From: Streptomyces termitum
GTDB lineage: Bacteria; Actinomycetota; Actinomycetes; Streptomycetales; Streptomycetaceae
Assembly (NCBI RefSeq): GCF_014650175.1
Contig: NZ_BMUL01000014.1
Coordinates: 116,700 to 180,699, forward strand
DNA length: 64,000 bases
Reading direction: 5' to 3'
Part shown: positions 58,630 to 64,000 of the stretch, piece by piece
Layout of the letters: every line of letters begins with the position of its first letter
Position numbering within the stretch: position 1 is the stretch's first letter
Made by a program: the position numbers and the translations under genes
Notes under the pieces: model-generated
Seen by the model: the letters and a program-made list of their open reading frames with translations, nothing else
The model's database searches: none
Told to the model about the DNA's origin: nothing

Positions 58630-61600
58630 GTGCAGGGACGTTTCAAGAGGGATGGCACGGGCTCTGCCCCGGCCCGCAAGGGCCGCGCGGAGGCTCCGTC
58701 GGAGCAGGAACCGCGTGCCGGGGCCGAACAGGGTCCCGCCGCCCCGCACTCCGCCCAGCAGGCTCCCGGCACGGGCGGCCCGGGCCGGGGCAAGGGCAGG
58801 AACAGGTCCGCGCGGACGAAGGGCGAGCCCGGACAGGCCGCGCCCGAGTCCGCCGAGCAGACCGACGCCGACGCGCGCCCCGAGGGCGCCGCCGACGCGG
58901 AGACCTCGGTCGGACCCCGAATAGCACTGCGCAACTGGCGCATCTCCACCCGCCTCGTGGCCCTGCTGACCCTCCCCGTGGTCGCGGCCACGACCCTGGG
59001 CGGCATCCGCATCAACGAGTCGATGCAGGACATCCAGCAGCTGGAGCACATGCAGCTGCTGACCAAGCTGACCCGTGAGGCGACCGCGCTCGCCCAGGCC
59101 CTCCAGGCCGAGCGCGACCTCTCCGCCGGTCCGCTGGCCAACGACCGGCCGATCAGCGACTACCAGGTCGCCAACCCGCGCCGCCGCACCGACCGCCAGT
59201 ACAACGCCTTCCTCGACGCCACGCTGGCCATCCCGGACAGCGGCGGCGACGAGGCGCTGCGCAGCATCCGGCAGAACGTCAACCAGATCGCGTCGCAGGT
59301 CGTGGGGCTCCACGGCATCCGCAACGAGGCGTACCGCAAGGGCATCTCCCAGTCGGTGACCGTCGAGGCGTACAGCCGTCTCATCCGCTCGCTGCTCAGC
59401 CTCTCCCAGGACATGGCGCAGGCGACCAGCAACCCGGAGATGATCAAGCGCACCCGTGCGCTCGCCGCGTTCTCCTCCGCCAAGGAGTACGCCTCCATCC
59501 AGCAGGCGATCATCGCCGGCGCGCTGCCCCTGAGCGACAAGACCACCGGCTCGATGCAGCCCGGTGACCGCCTCTACGGCCAGGCCGCCTTCAACAGTGA
59601 GTCGGTCGAGTTCAAGTCCTTCTCGGCCATCTACGAGTCCACCGGCGGCGACCCGGTCCGGCTCACCGAGCCGCTCAGCTCCGGCAACCCCACGATCGTG
59701 GACGCCGAGAAGTACGCCGAGCGGGTGCTGGGCTCCGACAACGCCATCAAGGGCGTCAAGCGCGGCTACCTCAACTTCACCGATGAGTACGAGACCAAGA
59801 TCTCGGCCATGAACCTCATCGAGAACCAGCTTCTCGGCGACATGGACACGATGGCCCGTGAGCTGCGGCAGGAGTCGCAGCGCGAGGCGATCATCAGCGG
59901 TGCCCTGATCCTGCTCGTCCTCGGCGTCTCGCTCGTCGGCGCCTTCGTCGTGGCCCGGTCCATGATCCGCTCGCTGCGGCGGCTCCAGGACACCGCCACC
60001 AAGGTCGCCCAGGAACGCCTGCCCGAGCTGGTCAAGCAGCTCTCCGAGTCCGACCCGCAGGACGTCGACACCTCCGTCGAGTCCGTCGGCGTCCACTCCC
60101 GCGACGAGATCGGCCAGGTGGCCGCGGCCTTCGACGACGTGCACCGCGAGGCCGTCCGCCTCGCCGCCGAGCAGGCCCTCCTCCGGGGCAACGTCAACGC
60201 GATGTTCACCAACCTCTCGCGCCGTTCCCAGGGCCTCATCCAGCGCCAGCTCTCGCTCATCTCCGAGCTGGAGTCCCGCGAGGCCGACCCCGACCAGCTC
60301 TCCTCGCTGTTCAAGCTCGACCACCTCGCGACCCGTATGCGCCGGAACGGCGAGAACCTCCTCGTCCTCGCCGGCGAGGAGCCGGGCCGCCGCTGGACCC
60401 GCCCGGTCCCGCTGGTCGACGTGCTCCGCGCCGCCGCCTCCGAGGTGGAGCAGTACGAGCGCATCGAACTGGCCGCGGTCCCGGCGACCGACGTGGCCGG
60501 CCGGGTCGTCAACGACCTCGTCCACCTCCTCGCCGAGCTGCTGGAGAACGCCACCTCGTTCTCCTCCCCGCAGACCAAGGTCCGGGTCACCGGCCACGCG
60601 CTGCCCGACGGCCGCGTCCTGGTCGAGATCCACGACACCGGCATCGGCCTCTCCCCCGAGGACCTCGCGGCGATCAACGAGCGGCTCGCCTCGCCGCCCA
60701 CCGTGGACGTCTCCGTCTCCCGCCGCATGGGCCTCTTCGTGGTCGGCCGCCTGTCCCTGCGACACGGCATCCGCATCCAGCTGCGCCCGTCCGACTCGGG
60801 CGGCACCACCGCCCTCGTCATGCTCCCGGTCGACGTCGCCCAGGGCGGCCGCAAGCCGGCCCCCAAGAGCGGCCCCGGCTCCCAGGGCGCGGCCCCGCAG
60901 GGCGGCAACGCCCCCGGTGGCGGCCTCCCCGGCGGTCCCGGCGCCCCGGGTGCCGGCGGACGTCCGGGCCTCGGCGGCCCGGCCCAGCCGGCCGGGCGAC
61001 TGGGTGCCGGTCCCGGCGCCGGACGCCCCCAGGTCGGTCCGGCCGGCGGTCCGCGCACCGCGCTGCCCACCCGGGACGGCGCGCCGCTCGCCGGCGGCCC
61101 GCAGCAGCCCCAGGTCCCGCAGCAGCCGCAGCCGGCCAACGCCCAGCTGGAGCAGACCGGCCGCCTGCCGCAGCTCCCGCAGGGTCCGGACGCGCAGCGC
61201 CCCGGCGGCGGTCTCATCGGCGGCGCGGCCAGCGCCATCCCGTCCCGCACGGACGTGTGGGGCGGCCGCCCGCAGGAGCCCCAGGCCCCGCAGCAGCCGC
61301 AGGCCCCCCAGCAGCAGGACCCGCTGGGCGCCCCGAACGGCTTCCCGCGCGCCGAGCTGCCCGGCGGCAACCCGCAGCCGCAGCACCAGCCGCACCAGCC
61401 CCCGCAGCAGCCGCAGGCCGCGAGCTGGGGCAGCGAGCCGGCCCCGCAGCCGGTGCGCCGCCCGCAGCAGGACATGACGCCGCTGGACGCCCCGCGCGGC
61501 CACGACGACATGGAGTCCACGGGGTCGTACGCCGCGCCCGGCGCCCCGCAGGGCCCGGGTTCGACGGGCCAGTTCGCCCGTCCGGACTTCAACGCCCCGC

Positions 61601-62742
61601 AGCAGCCCCAGGCTCCGCAGGCCCACCAGGCTCCGCAGGCGCCCCAGGTCCCGCAGTACCAGGACCCGGCGTCCACCGCGCAGTTCCCGCAGCCCGACTT
61701 CGGCGCTCCGCAGGGCCCCGGCTCGACCGGTCAGTTCCCGCGCCCCGACTTCGGCGCGCAGGAGGGTCCGGGCGCGACCGGCCAGTTCCCCCGGCAGGAC
61801 TTCGCCCCGCAGGGTCCCGGCGCGACGGGCCAGTTCCCGCAGCCCGACTTCGGTGCCCCGCAGGGCCCCGGCGCCACCGGCCAGTTCCCGCGCCCCGACC
61901 TCGCTCCGCAGGGGCCGGGCGCGACCGGCCCGTTCCCCCGGCAGGACTTCGCCCCGCAGCAGCCGCAGGGCCCGCAGGCGCCGCAGGCTCCGTACCCGGG
62001 TCAGCAGCAGGCGTACGGCAACCAGCCCTTCGTCCCGCGCGCACAGCCGACCGCCCCGCAGCAGCCGGCGCCGCAGCGGGCCGACTTCGGCGCGCCGCAG
62101 CCGCCCGCGCCCCAGCCGGTCGCCCCGCAGCAGGCCGCCCCGCAGGCGCCCGCGCCGCGTCAGCAGCCGCAGCTCGGCCGGCCGCGCCGACCGGAGGCGC
62201 TGCCTCCGGCACAGCCCTCGGGCGACGCGCGGACGCCGCTGTACGACGCGGTGGAGACCAACTGGTTCCAGCAGGAGCAGGGGCAGCAGCAGGCCCCCGC
62301 CCCGCAGCAGGCGCCGGCTCCGCAGCAGGCGCCGCAGCCGCGGATGCCCGAGGCGGCCGAGCGGACCGGGCAGACCCCGCTCCCGCAGCGGCCCGCGGCC
62401 GGGCAGCCGGCCGAGGCGCAGGGCGACGCGGCCCGTCCGGGTTCGGCGGCCTGGCGGCCGTCGCCCAACGACGACCTGGTGCGCCAGGCCGAGCGGGCGC
62501 GCAAGCCGTCCGCCGGCGGGGTCACCACCTCCGGTCTTCCGCGCCGCGTGCCGAAGGCCAACCTCGTACCCGGGACCGCCCAGGAGCAGGCCCACGCGGC
62601 CGGCCCCCAGGTCTCGCGTGCACCCGACGACGTCCGCGGCCGGCTCACCAACCTGCGCCGCGGTATCCAGCAGGGCCGTCAGGCGGGCAACTCGATCACG
62701 GGTAGCTTCCACCTCGGTCCGAACCACCAGCAGGAGCGATAG
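58630..62742 (+). CDS. cvnA: Conservon sensor-histidine-kinase-like protein CvnA
   Basis: A 1370-residue CvnA-type protein. Basic/acidic low-complexity N terminus (1-95), membrane segment near 107-126, an extracytoplasmic nitrate/nitrite-sensor-like helical domain (about 127-418), membrane segment near 420-447, HAMP-like linker, helical region with KLDHLATRMRRNGENLLVL, and an HATPase domain (about 620-745) with LLENATSFSSP and DTGIGLSPEDL. The tail (about 745-1370) is Pro/Gln-rich and disordered, with about seven GPG[AS]TGQFP repeats. Start GTG at 58630 is likely. In S. coelicolor CvnA assembles with CvnB, CvnC and GTPase CvnD like a membrane G-protein complex; this locus corresponds to conservon 1 by its gene neighbours. 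Confidence 0.92.
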   Translation: MQGRFKRDGTGSAPARKGRAEAPSEQEPRAGAEQGPAAPHSAQQAPGTGGPGRGKGRNRSARTKGEPGQAAPESAEQTDADARPEGAADAETSVGPRIALRNWRISTRLVALLTLPVVAATTLGGIRINESMQDIQQLEHMQLLTKLTREATALAQALQAERDLSAGPLANDRPISDYQVANPRRRTDRQYNAFLDATLAIPDSGGDEALRSIRQNVNQIASQVVGLHGIRNEAYRKGISQSVTVEAYSRLIRSLLSLSQDMAQATSNPEMIKRTRALAAFSSAKEYASIQQAIIAGALPLSDKTTGSMQPGDRLYGQAAFNSESVEFKSFSAIYESTGGDPVRLTEPLSSGNPTIVDAEKYAERVLGSDNAIKGVKRGYLNFTDEYETKISAMNLIENQLLGDMDTMARELRQESQREAIISGALILLVLGVSLVGAFVVARSMIRSLRRLQDTATKVAQERLPELVKQLSESDPQDVDTSVESVGVHSRDEIGQVAAAFDDVHREAVRLAAEQALLRGNVNAMFTNLSRRSQGLIQRQLSLISELESREADPDQLSSLFKLDHLATRMRRNGENLLVLAGEEPGRRWTRPVPLVDVLRAAASEVEQYERIELAAVPATDVAGRVVNDLVHLLAELLENATSFSSPQTKVRVTGHALPDGRVLVEIHDTGIGLSPEDLAAINERLASPPTVDVSVSRRMGLFVVGRLSLRHGIRIQLRPSDSGGTTALVMLPVDVAQGGRKPAPKSGPGSQGAAPQGGNAPGGGLPGGPGAPGAGGRPGLGGPAQPAGRLGAGPGAGRPQVGPAGGPRTALPTRDGAPLAGGPQQPQVPQQPQPANAQLEQTGRLPQLPQGPDAQRPGGGLIGGAASAIPSRTDVWGGRPQEPQAPQQPQAPQQQDPLGAPNGFPRAELPGGNPQPQHQPHQPPQQPQAASWGSEPAPQPVRRPQQDMTPLDAPRGHDDMESTGSYAAPGAPQGPGSTGQFARPDFNAPQQPQAPQAHQAPQAPQVPQYQDPASTAQFPQPDFGAPQGPGSTGQFPRPDFGAQEGPGATGQFPRQDFAPQGPGATGQFPQPDFGAPQGPGATGQFPRPDLAPQGPGATGPFPRQDFAPQQPQGPQAPQAPYPGQQQAYGNQPFVPRAQPTAPQQPAPQRADFGAPQPPAPQPVAPQQAAPQAPAPRQQPQLGRPRRPEALPPAQPSGDARTPLYDAVETNWFQQEQGQQQAPAPQQAPAPQQAPQPRMPEAAERTGQTPLPQRPAAGQPAEAQGDAARPGSAAWRPSPNDDLVRQAERARKPSAGGVTTSGLPRRVPKANLVPGTAQEQAHAAGPQVSRAPDDVRGRLTNLRRGIQQGRQAGNSITGSFHLGPNHQQER
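61552..61962 (+). repeat. Repeats encoding GPG[AS]TGQFP in the CvnA tail
   Basis: Seven copies, one degenerate (STAQFPQPDF), of a 15-18-residue unit of the form QGPG[AS]TG[QP]FP[RQ][PQ]DFAP. Copies differ at synonymous and a few amino-acid positions, so this is an older expansion than the one in smc. Confidence 0.85.
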
Positions 62743-63165
62743 TTGAGCGCGATGAGCCAGGCGGCGCAGAATCTGAACTGGTTGATCACCAACTTCGTGG
62801 ACAACACCCCCGGGGTGTCCCACACGGTGGTGGTCTCCGCCGACGGCCTGCTGCTGGCCATGTCCGAAGGATTCCCCCGCGACCGCGCCGACCAGCTGGC
62901 GGCGGTCGCCTCCGGGCTCACCTCGCTGACCGCGGGCGCCTCCCGGATCTTCGAGGGCGGTCCCGTGGCACAGACCGTGGTGGAGATGGAGCGCGGCTTC
63001 CTCTTCCTCATGTCGGTCTCGGACGGCTCCTCGCTGGCCGTACTGGCGCACCCCGAGTGCGACATCGGCCTCGTGGGCTACGAGATGGCGCTGCTGGTCG
63101 ACCGGGCCGGCAGCGTGCTCACCCCGGATCTCCGCGCGGAGCTCCAGGGCAGTCTGCTCCACTAG
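62743..63165 (+). CDS. cvnB: Conservon roadblock/LC7 protein CvnB
   Basis: A 140-residue roadblock/LC7-domain protein (NLNWLITNFVDNTPGVSHTVV). In related systems (MglB of Myxococcus) such proteins act as GTPase-activating partners. The TTG at 62743 directly follows the cvnA TAG and has CAGGAG six bases upstream; an ATG at 62752 is the alternative. Confidence 0.93.
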   Translation: MSAMSQAAQNLNWLITNFVDNTPGVSHTVVVSADGLLLAMSEGFPRDRADQLAAVASGLTSLTAGASRIFEGGPVAQTVVEMERGFLFLMSVSDGSSLAVLAHPECDIGLVGYEMALLVDRAGSVLTPDLRAELQGSLLH

Positions 63166-63319
63166 CGGGCCCCACCCCGCGCACTGCCCGCCAGACGGGG
63201 CGGCACGCCCCCATCGCGTACCGCCCCTTCCAACACAGTTCATCCGTCCGGCCGCCCCATCCGGCCCCCCACCGGCCCCCTCAGACGGCAGAAGTGTTGC
63301 TGTCACGCCCGGAGGATTC

Positions 63320-63730
63320 ATGACCCCGCCCCCCGCCTCTCACGATCCGTACGGTGGCTCGTCCGCGGACGACCCGTACGGTCATGAGGGCGACCAGCCG
63401 CTGGTCCGCCCGTATGCGATGACCGGCGGCCGGACCCGGCCGCGCTACCAGCTCGCCATCGAGGCGCTGGTCAGCACCACGGCCGACCCGGCGCACCTCG
63501 CCACGCTCCTGCCGGAGCACCAGCGCATCTGCCACCTGTGCCGTGAGGTCAAGTCGGTGGCCGAGGTGTCGGCCCTGCTGTCGATGCCGCTCGGTGTCGC
63601 CCGGATCCTCGTGGCCGACCTGGCCGAGGCGGGCATGGTGGCCATCCACCAGCCGGGCAACGGAGAAGCCGGCGGCACGCCGGACGTGACACTGCTCGAA
63701 AGGGTGCTCAGTGGACTTCGCAAGCTCTAA
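63320..63730 (+). CDS. cvnC: Conservon DUF742 protein CvnC
   Basis: A 136-residue DUF742 protein with a winged-helix-like core (HQRICHLCREVKSVAEVSALL, LPLGVARILVADLAEAGMV-like). It probably bridges the sensor and the GTPase. CGGAGG precedes the ATG. Its end overlaps cvnD by 20 bases. A 154-base gap separates it from cvnB. Confidence 0.93.
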   Translation: MTPPPASHDPYGGSSADDPYGHEGDQPLVRPYAMTGGRTRPRYQLAIEALVSTTADPAHLATLLPEHQRICHLCREVKSVAEVSALLSMPLGVARILVADLAEAGMVAIHQPGNGEAGGTPDVTLLERVLSGLRKL

Positions 63731-64000
63731 CGGCGACGCCGCCAGATCGACCACCAGCGCGAAGATCGTGGTGGCCGGTGGCTTCGGCGTGGGCAAGACC
63801 ACGTTCGTCGGCGCGGTCTCGGAGATCAATCCGCTGCGTACCGAGGCCGTGATGACCTCGGCGTCCGCCGGGATCGACGACCTGACCCACACCGGGGGCA
63901 AGACCACCACCACGGTGGCCATGGACTTCGGCCGCATCACGCTGGACCAGGACCTGATCCTGTACCTGTTCGGCACCCCCGGACAGGACCGCTTCTGGTT
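63711..64000 (+). CDS. cvnD: Conservon GTPase CvnD, 5' part
   Basis: The first 96 codons of the Ras-like GTPase of the conservon; the rest is outside the window. P-loop GGFGVGKTT near residue 22 and G3 FGTPGQDRF near 87 are visible. The GTG at 63711 lies inside cvnC in another frame. Confidence 0.93.
   Translation, partial: MDFASSNGDAARSTTSAKIVVAGGFGVGKTTFVGAVSEINPLRTEAVMTSASAGIDDLTHTGGKTTTTVAMDFGRITLDQDLILYLFGTPGQDRFW

Noticed and set aside
58627..63321. A 1564-codon open frame on the minus strand opposite the conservon
   Set aside because: It is the antisense shadow of cvnA, created by GC-rich third positions. Its Leu/Arg/Gly-rich content has no domain and cvnA is clearly the real gene.

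Overview
The window is a block of chromosomal core genome from a Streptomyces or a very close relative. The signs are very high GC with GC-biased third positions, four adjacent signal peptidase I genes (the sipWXYZ arrangement known from Streptomyces lividans), nsdA next to amtB-glnK-glnD, an HU protein with a lysine-rich tail (HupS type), the regulator ndgR divergent from leuCD, and a conservon (cvnABCD) at the right edge. I see no insertion sequence, prophage, CRISPR array or rRNA operon.

Left part (1-17,100). Reading right to left on the minus strand: rpsP-khpA-rimM-trmD-rplS, then sipW-sipX-sipY-sipZ, a Nudix hydrolase, a DUF2469 protein, a YraN protein and a truncated yifB/comM. Beyond rpsP lie a zinc-metalloprotease-like protein, a plus-strand methyltransferase, ftsH, ffh and the PII-modifying enzyme glnD. 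Middle left (17,400-30,900): the nitrogen module amtB-glnK behind a well-formed GlnR box, the developmental repressor nsdA, a stand-alone Prim-Pol protein, ftsY, an LLM flavin oxidoreductase, a GlcP-type glucose permease, smc with a repeat-expanded hinge, a small coiled-coil protein and acylphosphatase.

Middle right (31,100-48,000): a CAP-domain secreted protein and an HxlR regulator on the plus strand, then a long minus-strand series mutM-rnc-rpmF-DUF177-SepIVA-like-coaD-rsmD-recG-DAK2 protein. Next come rpmB (plus), thiD-thiL (minus), a stand-alone Lrp RAM-domain protein and a DUF3515 lipoprotein (plus), and ddl-gpsA-plsC (minus). Right part (48,100-58,060): cofC with a TTA codon, a small protein, hupS, a 75-residue protein, leuD-leuC, ndgR (plus), a cluster of five tRNA genes (three Glu, two Gln), a HAD phosphatase, a DUF4241 protein, gltX, a fumarylacetoacetate hydrolase-family enzyme and a 65-residue protein with a duplicated TANPRR motif. 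The right end (58,630-64,000) is the conservon cvnA-cvnB-cvnC-cvnD, cut in cvnD.

How the genes connect: ffh and ftsY give co-translational targeting, and four signal peptidases then cleave exported proteins. rimM, trmD, rpsP, rplS, rpmF, rpmB, rnc and rsmD serve ribosome assembly. GlnR is inferred to drive amtB-glnK, whose PII product is modified by GlnD. The GluRS from gltX probably charges both tRNA species in the nearby cluster. The most unusual signals are a GPGPET minisatellite in the Smc hinge, a 33-bp tandem repeat between ffh and ftsH, a lone TTA codon in cofC, a structured leader before rpmB, and several uncharacterised inverted repeats and phased repeats in intergenic regions. I found no clearly new multi-gene system.
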